Source of the DNA: Protostelium mycophagum | Lineage: Eukaryota > Evosea > Variosea > Protosteliida > Protosteliaceae | NCBI GenBank assembly: GCA_002081555.1 | Contig: KV920998.1 | Span: 1 to 58,266 of the forward strand | DNA length: 58,266 nucleotides | Direction of reading: 5' to 3' | Part shown: piece by piece, positions 45,132-55,438 of the stretch | Layout of the letters: each line of letters opens with the position of its first letter | Numbering within the stretch: position 1 is the stretch's first letter | Made by a program: the position numbers and the translations under genes | The notes under the pieces: generated by a model | What the model was told of the DNA's origin: nothing | What the model saw: only the letters and a program-made list of their open reading frames with translations | Databases searched by the model: none

Positions 45132-48100
45132 ATGAGAGCTCTTCTCGCATGTATTCTGATATGTGCTCTGTCTGCCGTCAAAGGTGATCTCTGCACGTAC
45201 ACGGACCCTTNNNNNNNNNNNNNNNNNNNNNNNNNNNNNNNNNNNNNNNNNNNNNNNNNNNNNNNNNNNNNNNNNNNNNNNNNNNNNNNNNNNNNNNNNN
45301 NNNNNNNNNNGTTTAAGGCCAGATCCTCAACTTCGATCTTCGGTTACATACCGTGAGTTTCACGTTTTTAAAGCACAGATAGATATTTCGCTTTGCCCTG
45401 ACAACCACGAGGAATGACCTTAAGATACTTCGTGATTATGTCTTGAGTCGAAGAAACTGACTTTTTGCAAAGAGGTTCGCAAACTGCAAGGTCCCCGAAA
45501 AGAAAGTCTCCGCGATTGCGACCTGGTAGATCTGACCTTATGGAACGTTATAAGTCAAATCGGCAAAAGTGTCATCTCGTGAAAGGTTTGGGCAATAACT
45601 AAATCTTACCACATTTACCTATGCGATAGCCTAATGATGGTGACCAATAAATTATGACAATAAGACAAGAATGTGCAGAAAGAAGGGAAAAAAAATGGCC
45701 AAAAGTTTAAGGCCAGATCCTCAACTTCGATCTTCGGTTACATACCGTGAGTTTTATCAAAGCACAGATAGATATTCCGCTTTGCCCTGACAACCACGAG
45801 TTCAGAAAGTGTATTCTGATATGTGCTCTGTCTGCCGTCAAAGGTGATCTCTGCACGTACACAAACCCTTCTGGTAACTATTACAACCTGGAGGCTGTCT
45901 CTCAAATTTCTGGTGGGATAAGGTGACTGCATTTTATTCTTCAGAGGGATTGACTGACGACATTCAGCGGCGACCTTTCTCAGACAGGAGAGTACTCGAC
46001 CCTTCAATGGAATCCCTGTGGGTGAGACTTTTGCATCCACCACTCGATGAGATTGAGGAGATGCTAACGTTTCCAGAAATTGCACCGGTTGCTCCTCCGG
46101 CATTTCTGCAAGTTTATCAAACGGAGAGAATGCTGAGTTTTCTCTGTCTACGGCTACCTGGTCTACCTCAGGTGATCTTTTTGCTCACATGAAATAGACG
46201 GTCACGTGATGCATGTACACCTCCTGCTTTCTCCGTATCGAAATCGTCTCCAACTCATTGTGATTTAGGCTCCAATACCCATTACCAGCTTACGGCCTTT
46301 GGAGAGTGTACCTATATCGTCGATGTATCGATCGTATGTAATAACAGTCGACCCTCTAGCAGTATAGACTTTGCCTTCACATCACGCAACTCTTCAACTT
46401 GCACGCCGGGAGACACCATAGGCATTTTCTACACGTTGACTCTCAACTGTGGATACTACTTCTATACACCCTATCTCTTTACCGCATCGGCCTTTCCTTA
46501 TATCACATCTGATGGAGGTAGAGTTCTGTTGTAGAATTAGATCAGAACAATGACTGAAGATCAACAGGCAAAGTGACCATCACTGGAGGAAATTTTGGAA
46601 ATGTCACTAACACGCGTGTGTCTTTGGGTCGCTTTCAGTGCTACATCATGGGCGTGTCGAGCACTAAGATCAATTGTACCGTGGGAATGGTCCCATACGG
46701 TCAACTAAACATGGTGATGACATATGGTGAAGTGATGGCGGTCATTGTGAATGGTGTAACTTCCAGAAACACTCTCTACTTCACCGACTTCTTCTTGGCT
46801 TACTGGGATCCGTATAATGATGGCAAAGTATCCTACGGAGGAAGATCGCTATTATCAACTCAAGGAGGATCAGTACTGATCACACTTTCTATGGAGATAC
46901 CTCCACAATTGATGAGCAACGTAAGCGTTGTAAGCTATGTACCAGTTCTATCTTGGTCGGTGAGTATGATGATCGAATCTAATTTGTTAATTAAACAAAT
47001 AGTTCTTTAACTCCTCTGCTATCAACCTTACAGTGGGACCTGGCGACCAAGGAATGTCCGAATTTTTTTACATCAATATGCGAGGTGAGTAATGCATCCC
47101 AATGTACCATCACTCACCAACATCAGGAGTATCCACTCAGGTCGGTGTCATTTACGGCATGAGTGTGATTGAAGGTGTTGGAATGCTGCAAGGTGACAAT
47201 CCAAATGTGGTACCCACCTCTGGTACTCTCTTAATTTACGGGAGAAACTTCGGTGTAAAAGCCTCATCCTTAGAATTTGCTGCTTGGGGAAGTCCCTCTT
47301 CCAATACAAGTGTTGTGACTCCCCACATATTGGTCAGAATAACAGTATCAAATGTCAATTATGGTAATTTGGCTGTGGCAACTGCTGTACGTAACTCTCT
47401 GTTGGTGGGAGGCCCTCCCTATGTAAACAATCCTAACAAGATATTTTTACAGTCTCATTCTTGTAAGTCATTTTGAAATACATTATTTGCAACTAATATG
47501 TTTGCAGTGAACACCTTTTCTGATGGTTTTGTCACGCTAAACGGTAACTTTGGAAACGACTCTAGTATCATTCAAATCAATGTAGCTGGGTGAGTTTTGG
47601 ATTCCCCTCAATTAGTCAGGAAGAAACATACTTTGTATTTACAGCAAAAAATCGGATTGAATCAATTGAACTCCCAAACTTCACCTGGTTAGCCCAGGAT
47701 TTTGACTGAGATTATCACAGGCCTCCTGCTGAAATGACAAGCTTCAGTCCTACACAAATCACAGTCAGAAGATCTGCCCTAGCTATGGTTGGGTATGTGG
47801 TGCTCGCCGTTAACTTTCGGTTGCCGGGTGAGATCACACCGTAATGACCGCTCTTCTCATTCATGCAGGAGATCAACTTGCGGGCAATTACTTTCCCCTA
47901 GCAAAGCAAGTGTTTACTATTGGCCCAATTATGCATCCGTCCATCTCGTCCAGCACCATCCCTCCTACATCAGGTGGAAAAGTGATCTTTTACGGATCAG
48001 GATTTGGTACGTACAGCCAAAGAATAGCTGTAACCTCTTTTGCGTGTACTGGAGTTACCCTTTTGTACAACAACGGTACTGCCTTCTCTTGTACAGTTGG

Positions 48101-50505
48101 CCCTGGCTACGGCACTGTGCCTGTGTCAGTATCGTTTTTCAACGGTAGTAGCGGTTACAGCTTCAGTGGCTATAAGATGAGCTATCAGCCTCCTGTCATC
48201 CTTCAAGTGACACCTGTGGAAATGCAGGGCGGTCAGGTTACAGTCTTTGGATACAATTTCGGAGCAAATTCAAATCTCAATCAGACGGTATCGTTTTATG
48301 CCAGTGACAGTATCTTACCTATCTTGAGTATCAATGATACAGTTGTCGTCCTGATTGTACCACCTGGATCAGGTTCTCAGACTGCTATAATCGATGTTCT
48401 TGGGCTTACAACTGCCTTCAAAATCAATTATATCAACACTATGACTGCAACCCTTCCTTCTACAATTAGCCAGACTAATACTCGGTCGGTCGACATACAC
48501 TCCTACAATTAGCCAGGCCAACACTCAGCCGACATACACTCGTACAATTAGCCAGGCCAATACTCAGTCGACAAGCTCTACTGCAACTGCTGCACTCAGC
48601 ATCACTGCAGATACCACTCTAGTATGTGGACCTTGTGCCAATTCAATCTATTATGATTATACCTTCGTCTTGGGTGGACGGTTATACGGTCTTTGTTCAG
48701 AAACTGATACAACCGGTGGCATTGAAGAAAGCATATTTGCCCCCAGCACAACGGAAACCACCTGCGCTGAAATCTGTAACAACAATTTTCAAATCTGCAC
48801 TTCAGTTGCCTTTTACCCCAATCGTGTGAATTACTGCTATATGAAGATCAACACCACAGGAACTAGGCCAAATTTCCAAGTGGACTCTATCTTCTTAATC
48901 GACCAACCCATCACATCTTCCTGTGGTAATTCTTCAATCACCTCTACAACCAGTCAGACCAATACTCACTCACCCTCTGGCATCACTCCAAGTACTACTA
49001 CTGCAAACACAGCCGCCTGTTTTTACGGAACTGTGCACACAGCCTTTGACAACTCCCTCACTTGCTCTTGCTCTCCGGGATTTTCTGGCTCAGACTGTAC
49101 AGTCCGCCCTCCCTCTACTTGTATCTACAACCCTGTAGACACAATGGCTTCCAACTTCAGCTCTATCATGGTTCAGACCTCCCAGACAGACGGTTTACAT
49201 CTGAATTTGACTTCAACACTTGAGCAAGGAATCTTCCAGAATCCAGCTGTTGATGATTTCAAGGTGCCGTCCTCTACATCCTTTGTCACAGATACTACTA
49301 TTGCTTTTGGATCCAGTGCCACACCTTGTGACTACCCTGGCAAGCTTTGGACTGCTAATTTTCCAAAAGAATGCAAGCATCAACTATCTGGCTCCCTCGA
49401 CTGGAAGACTGTTCTCAACAGCTGCGGACTTGTCCCCACCACTACCAAATCTCAGATCACATACTACGGTGTGATGACAGCTACTCGTCAGTATTCCATG
49501 CCAGTACCCGACGGATTTGACCCCATATTCCGTCATGAGACCTCTCGGATACCAATGCACGTGACGTGAGTAATTAACTTTGATTAGTTTATGTGTATTA
49601 TGCTCAGATATTATAGTTTCCCCATATCAACAGAGGTATCCACTTCAGCACAAGTCATGAACAACACTCTGCTCTCAGTGTCATTTCTCACGGACGTCAA
49701 TTTCAACCCCATCCAGATGTCATGGAGGATTACAGTTACTACCCTGACCACCTCACCCTATTATCTTCGGTTACCCGCAACACCCACCACTGATGACTCC
49801 CGCACTACATCTGTTGGAGGCATCTCTGACTGCACTATCAACTCTCAAGGCAACTGCATTCAGACCGTTCAGTTCACATCCCCACAATGTATTGGCCTCA
49901 ACTTCAAAGCTAATCTACAATTCAACGGCGCATGCATGCCTTCAGAGTCCAACTGTGCTGTTCCAAACCCTTCGTCCTTTCCAGCTATAATCACAGTCAA
50001 GTCTGGAGACTCTTGCCCAATCTCCACGACAGTCACCTTCTCCACCCAAAAGATCGTTGTGTCTGACACTCCTGATCTCACACGCTCTGTGGCTATCTTT
50101 GGTACATCTCAAACTGCCTATTTTGGAGTAGTCTTGACCTCTAAGGACGCCAACATCGTGCAAGTCACCACCAAATCTGTATGCATCACCGGAGACAACG
50201 GCTGCACTACAGTTTCTTTCACATCAGTAGCTACTCCAGGATATCAGACTTCATTCTCAGTCAACCTTTCACAACTCAAAGGCGCAACACCTAAGGTCAA
50301 GTCTTTCACATTTGTGGCTTCCCTACAAGTGCAGTGGACTGGTGTCAATGGAAAGCGCCAGACATCCACCATCCAGTACGCCTTGACCAGTTCCATGGCT
50401 ACAATCGAAGTGTCTGAGACACCCGTCACTGCTGCTATTGTTGGATCGTCTGCAAACCTGATGTACAGTGCCGCTACAGTTGCCCTCGTTGCTCTTGTAC
50501 TTTGA
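45132..50505 (+). CDS. Secreted TIG/IPT-EGF surface protein with MRH-like N-terminus and GPI signal
   Basis: This is a predicted cell-surface adhesion or recognition protein. Exon 1 gives signal peptide MRALLACILICALSAVKG. The next exons (LCTYTNPSGNYYNLEAVSQ; YSTLQWNPC; FGECTYIVDVSIVCNN) have the look of a mannose-6-phosphate-receptor homology domain. Several IPT/TIG domains follow (VTITGGNFGNV, LIYGRNFGVK, KVIFYGSGFGTY, QVTVFGYNFGA). A Thr/Ser-rich 39-bp repeat comes next, then a PAN-like Cys block (TCAEICNNNFQIC), an EGF module (CSCSPGFSGSDC), and a long beta-rich region. A Ser/Thr/Ala-rich stalk ends in YSAATVALVALVL, a GPI signal. A 4-nt duplication at 48483-48490 breaks the frame, so the deposited sequence cannot be read through without a correction or unusual splicing. 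The architecture recalls Dictyostelium TIG/EGF adhesion proteins. Confidence 0.75.
45151..45870. repeat. Duplicated 5' region flanking the gap
   Basis: Two separate direct repeats are visible. The 60 bp at 45151-45210 (signal peptide to CTYT) recur at 45811-45870 with two mismatches. The 101 bp at 45311-45411, beginning GTTTAAGGCC, recur at 45705-45800 with a 5-nt difference in length. A looser match links 44828-44945 with 45570-45685. Either a tandem duplication or two haplotypes joined through the gap explains this. Confidence 0.85.
45211..45310. other. Assembly gap (100 N)
   Basis: Exactly 100 N follow the codons GDLCTYTDP of the first signal-peptide exon, so the gap size is probably a placeholder. 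The sequence on both sides is duplicated. Confidence 0.98.
48461..48581 (+). repeat. 39-bp tandem repeat with a 4-nt duplication
   Basis: Three units begin with tacaattagcc at 48461, 48504 and 48543. The second spacing is 39 bp (13 codons) and the first is 43 bp. The extra four bases are a doubled CGGT (48483-48490), which moves the frame and creates a stop at the end of the first unit. Confidence 0.88.
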
Positions 50506-50657
50506 GACATCAAATCTACAATAAAAACCGCTTTGCTGGATCCCTGTCTTCATTTATAGATAAAAATAGCCGTCTCTGCCATTGTGTTCGTGTGAAATCT
50601 CGAAAATGCGAAATCGCAGTTTCCCAACAACCAAGAACGATTTTCATACAATCACAA

Positions 50658-53100
50658 ATGCAGCGGGAGAAGGAGCAATTGAGCGGCTCTAACGCTTCAA
50701 ACACGCGGAAAAACAGAACAAAAAAGAGCCCTTTGAAGTCGTCAAACGATTTACTCTTGTTGAGGAGATATGAAGAGGCAGTATTGACTGCCGCTGATGG
50801 ACTGTCTCAACCTTCATCTCAAATCGGTTCACCAGGTTGTTACGATCACCGTCTTTAGCCTGTTAATTTTTCACCATCGAAAAAACACATTATGTCTTCT
50901 ATGGTCTTCATTAATTAATCTTCATCTTCTCAATGTTGATTCTAAATCATCCCAACAGAACCGATCTGATGTTTCCAGGTAGTTTTAGCCGCTCCAGCCT
51001 CCTATCCTCCAGCACAAATTCTTTACAAAAGTCCGTACACGACCATGCTAGTGCAGACAGAGAGCTGGCAGCGACCTCATTGAACGTTTGTCTGCAGAGA
51101 TTGAACACTCTCACAACTCTTGGGTTTCGTGAAGAGGTGACAAGCTCACATGATCCATCTTCTTAGCTCATTTTCCATACTGTAATTTCACATCCACATA
51201 CGGTGAATTTCCCTTAACATACCGTGAACCTTCCCGTTAAGGACAATATTTTCCTTGTATATAATACAGATTTAGTTGAATACGACGCCATATATAGCGA
51301 TCATTGTACAAGCGTTATTTCAGTTGGAATCTCAACACAGAAAACATAGAGAGAACGATGACGTCACGTGAGTCGGCATTCTACAACGCGACGATGATAT
51401 TAAAATGTATTTTTTATGAGCTTGTTAAAATACAACATAATCTTTGGCATCTACAACGCGAAATAACAGCCGTTTTTTCACGGGAAAATAAGTTGTAAAT
51501 GCACTTGAGAAATGTAGAAGAAATGTGCTTGTTCAAAAAACACCATATAATGTTGAAAATATTTCACTGCACTCTCATACTTTTTCTGTCGGAAAATAAA
51601 TCATGACATCTTGATCAGATATCATCAACAAATCCTGGAATTTTTGTGGAACTTTTATGGTGGGATCTACCACTTGCCTTTCCAGATTTTACACTTGACG
51701 TAAGATTTTCAATTTTTTTTGGATTTTACATCGAAAATTAATTTGATTTTTTTTCAATAAAATCTGATTCTTTCTTGATTTTAGACAGAATTAATTTTAA
51801 ATTTAAAAATTAATTTTACACAGAATAAATTTGTTGATTCTCGCAAATCACTATCAAGAGGCCAAGAGCATGTTACATTATATCTTAGAGGTAACACCAT
51901 AGTTGTAGAAACAATTGTAGATAGATATATTCACAGATTGATCTTCCCGCCAAAAAGACGACCTCCCCGCGAAAGAATTTTCCGCGAAGATTACTCACAG
52001 CAGAAGAAGCTGAAAAATTAGTTCAACTTTATTTGTACCAAGTTTTACCTCATTTAGGTAAATTTCTTCGGAATTTCCTCGAAATTTCTGTCATTCAGAG
52101 AATCTCAGATGTTGTATCACCAGTGAAAATTTGAAATTATGTTTTGGCGGGAAAGTGAAGTGACGGTCTACAACAGGGCAGATTTTGGAAGGTCTGGCCT
52201 ATTTAGAGACCCCAATAGATCGGGAATATGAAGCTGCCAGCGGACACCATAACCCTCTGGGCCTCGTGTCGACAGAGAAGAGGGAGGTGAGAATCTACAA
52301 CGATCTCTACAATGCGGAATTTGATAGTGATTTTGTGACAAGGAAAAATCCAGGAAATTTCGTTGAAGATTTTCTGAAAAGTGTAGATGTTGAAAGAAAG
52401 ATTACTGGCCGAGCAAGCAAAAGTAGAAGCAGCATCTCAGCAGGTTATCATTCTATTTTTAGAACAGTTCTTAAAAATTTCACAGAAATCTCCGTCACCA
52501 GTCGATTCTACAACGACTCCCCCTGAAGAGAACTCCTCGTCTGTTACCGAGGAACCGAACGCGCTAAGTACCGGGGAAAACCCGCGGCAAGAGAATAGCA
52601 AGAAAATGGACTTACTTTCTGTCTACAAAAATTTGATTTTGAAAAACAAAAAAATTTTTTTTGGCTCATTTTTGGCGGGAATTTCGATCGTGGTCTTGTT
52701 ATTAAACATGCGCAACAGTACACAGGTAATTTTCATGAATATTCCGCAACTTTTCCGGTAAAATTCACTGAATTCTCCAGAAAGAAGGGACACCTAAGCG
52801 AGCACAGAACAATGCAAGGTAAATTTTCTATTGATTTTAATTCAATATTATTGTGAAAAATAAATTCATAAATCTCGTTGTAGACGGACTCAAAAATTCA
52901 GGCCGCCACCCAGACGGATCACGAGCCGGGGGAGAGCAGCCATGTCACAAAAAGATGCGACACCGTCTATATTTAGTGGTCTGAGCGAGTTGTTCAGCTC
53001 CTTCCTCAATATGTCAGGAAGACCCTTGGTATGACGTGTCATGACGTCATCATAAAGTATTTTTTCTGAAGTTGTGCAGATCTACACAGACTACTTTTAA
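50658..53100 (+). CDS. Tail-anchored protein, possibly peroxin-26-like
   Basis: From ATG 50658 (MQREKEQLSGSN), the first exon is basic, then helical (LLLLRRYEEAVLTAADGL). Later exons encode further helical segments (DLPLAFPDFTLD, an AKSMLHYIL-type segment near 51870, and RLLTAEEAEKLVQLYLYQVLP near 51990). Then come a Glu/Ser/Pro-rich linker (STTTPPEENSSS) and one membrane segment (FFGSFLAGISIVVLLL, about 52655-52700). A basic tail follows, and a last short exon (IYTDYF) ends at TAA 53098-53100. Helical repeats with one membrane segment near the C-terminus recall PEX26/Pex15, but no motif proves it. Exon joins between 50820 and 52180 are uncertain. Confidence 0.5.
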
Positions 53101-53621
53101 TTTTGTAATTTTTGTGATGCATCCCAGAGCTTGTAGACTTGATCGACGATGGCAAAGTCTTCAGCCCAGCTGATTTGTTCTTTAGCGTCTTCTCTTCTGC
53201 ACAAGATCGTCTCGAAATCTTCACCCTCTTGGATGTGAACTCTCTCCATTTTCTCGACAGCCTCTACGGCATACCAAAAGATCATCTTCTGCTCGCCGTT
53301 AGGACCTGGTCTGAGCGTGACAGCGATGGCTTCGGTATTCAGAGGTGATCCTTCGCCTGTCTGGAGTGTCTTGATTGGAAGTGGAAGCAATCGTCCTCTA
53401 TATCCTGTTTCCTCTTGCATTTCTCTCAGGGCACAATCATGATGCGTCTCTCCAACATCCTTCCTGCCTTTTGCGATCATCAACTCCCCGGTTGGACGGT
53501 GGCGTATGAGGACAACCATCGGCTCTTTCCATTCAGGCGAGAAATACAAAGGAACAACCCCACAAGAGACCACAAAATTAGAGGGAGAAAGAAAGCTGAG
53601 TCGGCATGGTGTTGATTCCAT
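53097..53621 (-). CDS. Nudix hydrolase
   Basis: This is a single-exon protein of 174 residues, predicted to hydrolyse a nucleoside diphosphate linked to another moiety. The Nudix box is intact: GRKDVGE, then seven residues, then REMQEETGY (G-x5-E-x7-R-E-U-x-E-E-x-G-U). The AKGRKDVGE form is typical of fungal and protist diadenosine/diphosphoinositol polyphosphate hydrolases, so such a substrate is likely but not proven. The N-terminus lacks targeting signals. Its stop codon shares a TTAA with the stop of the converging gene on the other strand. Confidence 0.93.
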   Translation of the reverse strand: MESTPCRLSFLSPSNFVVSCGVVPLYFSPEWKEPMVVLIRHRPTGELMIAKGRKDVGETHHDCALREMQEETGYRGRLLPLPIKTLQTGEGSPLNTEAIAVTLRPGPNGEQKMIFWYAVEAVEKMERVHIQEGEDFETILCRREDAKEQISWAEDFAIVDQVYKLWDASQKLQN

Positions 53622-54136
53622 CTTTTAAAAGATCATGATCTGAGTGACAAGAATTTTCAAACTTTTCAGAAACAAGAATGTCAGGTCGAGCGTGTCAGGA
53701 AGTGTCGAAGCACATTTCATCTTATTTTATGGTAAACTGACGGGTTGACATAACCTGACACGCTGGACCTGATGTACTGTGCGATTTCAAGTCATCAAAC
53801 CAATAGAATAAGAGGATTTTTTGATTTCACCAAAAATAAAAAATTATTATCCATCGAAGATAAATCAACCTATTTTTAGGGAGTAGAAGTGATTCATTGA
53901 TGAAGTTTTACTTCCGCCATATGGACCGAGTTAAATTGCTATATTTTTTGAATAAAACGAATCCTAAAGCCATGAAAAACCTTTGGAATGTTGGCTGTCA
54001 TGCGTGGGGTAGTTCTTCACTGTTTTTGATTCCAATTGATCTCCGAAATTCCGCCAAAATTCCGCCAAAATTCAACTTGAAAACTTTCATCATCTCTCTC
54101 AGATTATCATACTTCGCCAAGACAAATCAACACAAA
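53622..54136. other. Intergenic with imperfect inverted repeat
   Basis: No gene is supported. TCAGGTCGAGCGTGTCAGG (53681-53699) faces its reverse complement with one mismatch at 53754-53772. The rest is AT-rich and probably holds the promoters of the Nudix (leftward) and stefin (rightward) genes. A plus-strand frame at 53897-54160 is open but unrecognised. Confidence 0.5.
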
Positions 54137-54520
54137 ATGCCCGTTCAAATACGTAGGTAACACGATCCCTAAAATCTTCTGATCTTCTTTACAGCAGGAG
54201 GACTCAGCAACGCTAAACCCATCGACGAACACGCCGCAGAAGCCGCACAGAAGGCCAGAGAAGAAGTAGAGAGCAAGGCTGCCTTTGCCTTCTCTACCTA
54301 TGAACCTGTATCTTACGTATCTCAAGTTGTCGCTGGCATGAACTATTTCATAAAGATCAAGGTGACGTCATTATGATCAAGATCGATTCGAGTGAACATT
54401 CCACAGGTTGCAGAAGATAAGTTTGTCCACGCCAGAATCTTTAGAAGTTTACAGGGAGAGTACACAGTCGATGGTATTCAAACAGACAAGACCGAAGATT
54501 CAGAGATCGAATTCTTCTAA
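54137..54520 (+). CDS. Stefin-type cystatin (cysteine protease inhibitor)
   Basis: This is a small intracellular inhibitor of papain-like proteases. A 16-nt first exon (MPVQI) joins in phase to PGGLSNAKPIDEHAA. This places the conserved N-terminal glycine segment (PGG) in front of the domain. The central QxVxG motif is QVVAG (VSQVVAGMNYFIKIK). The next exon continues VAEDKFVHARIFRSLQ and ends SEIEFF, matching stefin A/B in both length (about 97 residues) and motif order. There is no signal peptide, so it is a stefin rather than a secreted cystatin. Three exons. AATAAA starts eight bases after the stop. Confidence 0.92.
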
Positions 54521-54528
54521 ATGCACAC

Positions 54529-54534
54529 AATAAA
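54529..54534 (+). terminator. Polyadenylation signal AATAAA
   Basis: AATAAA lies eight bases after the stefin stop codon (54518-54520). Confidence 0.6.
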
Positions 54535-54594
54535 CCCACCTAAACATCTTTCTGCAACTTAGAACGTAATCAAAACAATTTCATAAAGGGTGTC

Positions 54595-54780
54595 TCAAAG
54601 TACAAGCGCAACAAGAGCAGCTGCAGCGGCACTGTACACTACAACTGCAGTAGATCCAGTGGCAGCAGTGACGGCTCCCTCAGACACTTCTACTGTAGCC
54701 GTGGAACTGTCTGGACCGGTCCACTGCACTTGTTCCCAACATAACCGATTCCTTTGTGGTGGAGAAATGTGCACATTCAA
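54595..54780 (-). pseudogene. Detached GPI-tail fragment related to the 45-50 kb surface protein
   Basis: The frame reads VQWTGPDSSTATVEVSEGAV and ends YSAAAAALVALVL. The surface protein ending at 50505 has VQWTG, then a 14-residue spacer, then ATIEVSETPVTAAI and ends YSAATVALVALVL. The match covers only the last 40-50 residues, on the opposite strand, with no other domain of that protein nearby. It looks like the remnant of a paralogue, though it could be the last exon of an unrecognised gene. Confidence 0.6.
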
Positions 54781-54938
54781 GACCGTTTTATTTTCATAAG
54801 CCCGGTCAGGAGCAAGCTATTGCCTCAAATTCCTGGTTGTTATAAAGATATCATGAATCTCCTTGTCCTGATCGATAGAGAGATGCCCCAGAAAGGATGT
54901 GGGAATTACTTGTGCGAATTCAAGTACAGTAAGGGATA

Positions 54939-55133
54939 TTGGAACCAGCGATGGAGGTACCATCAAAGATCGGTCATCCCGGAGCATTTCGAAATGTACA
55001 AATACATGGATGTACGATTGATGTTCCCCTGAACAGCTCAACTTTCACCAACACATTGGGAGAGACTCCTCATTTGGTGGAGAAAGAGCACACCACCAAG
55101 AGCGAAACTCAAAGAGACTTTCTTTTGAAATAG
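54939..55133 (+). CDS. Hypothetical small ORF
   Basis: The frame of 64 residues (MEPAMEVPSKIGHPG ... SETQRDFLLK) is open and moderately charged, and I do not recognise it. Upstream, in another frame, 54853-55032 is also open. The pair could be parts of one spliced or decayed gene. Confidence 0.25.
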   Translation: MEPAMEVPSKIGHPGAFRNVQIHGCTIDVPLNSSTFTNTLGETPHLVEKEHTTKSETQRDFLLK

Positions 55134-55438
55134 GCTCAAAATCAAACTATACAACACAATACAAATCCAGGAGACAGAATAGTTGAGTTTATCAATTCAC
55201 CATCATGATGATGTTTTCGGCTCAATCGAGTCCATTCTGGGGTGAAAAGCGACTGCTTGTGGATTCATCGGTTTGTTCTGTTTTTGTGAGTTTCAAAAGT
55301 TGTCATTTACTCTTTCATTTGAAATATCTTCATCTAAAAAGTCGCTCACCTGCACGAAAACTTTATGTTCGTTTTGGGTGCTGGATTTCCTCTCCCTTTG
55401 TCTACAACCGGTTAGAATGAAATCTCTGTGAAAATTCA
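55134..55438. other. Intergenic, nothing recognised
   Basis: This is AT-rich sequence between the small ORF and the 3' end of the NIF3 gene. A 71-residue plus-strand frame at 55205-55420 has no family resemblance. Confidence 0.45.

Noticed and set aside
45923-46192. Plus-strand ORF with LTFPEIAPVAPPAFLQVYQ
   Set aside because: It reads through introns. Another frame in the same DNA gives Cys-containing secreted-protein exons (YSTLQWNPC, NCTGCSSG) that fit the surface gene.
48461-48581. 31-nt mini-intron (gtcggt...attag) as the explanation of the frame change
   Set aside because: It is shorter than any other intron seen here, and the 43 versus 39 bp spacing is explained fully by a doubled CGGT.
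49793-50163. Short ORFs in other frames within the surface gene's last exon
   Set aside because: A 304-residue plus frame with regular beta-rich composition and a GPI signal covers the same DNA.
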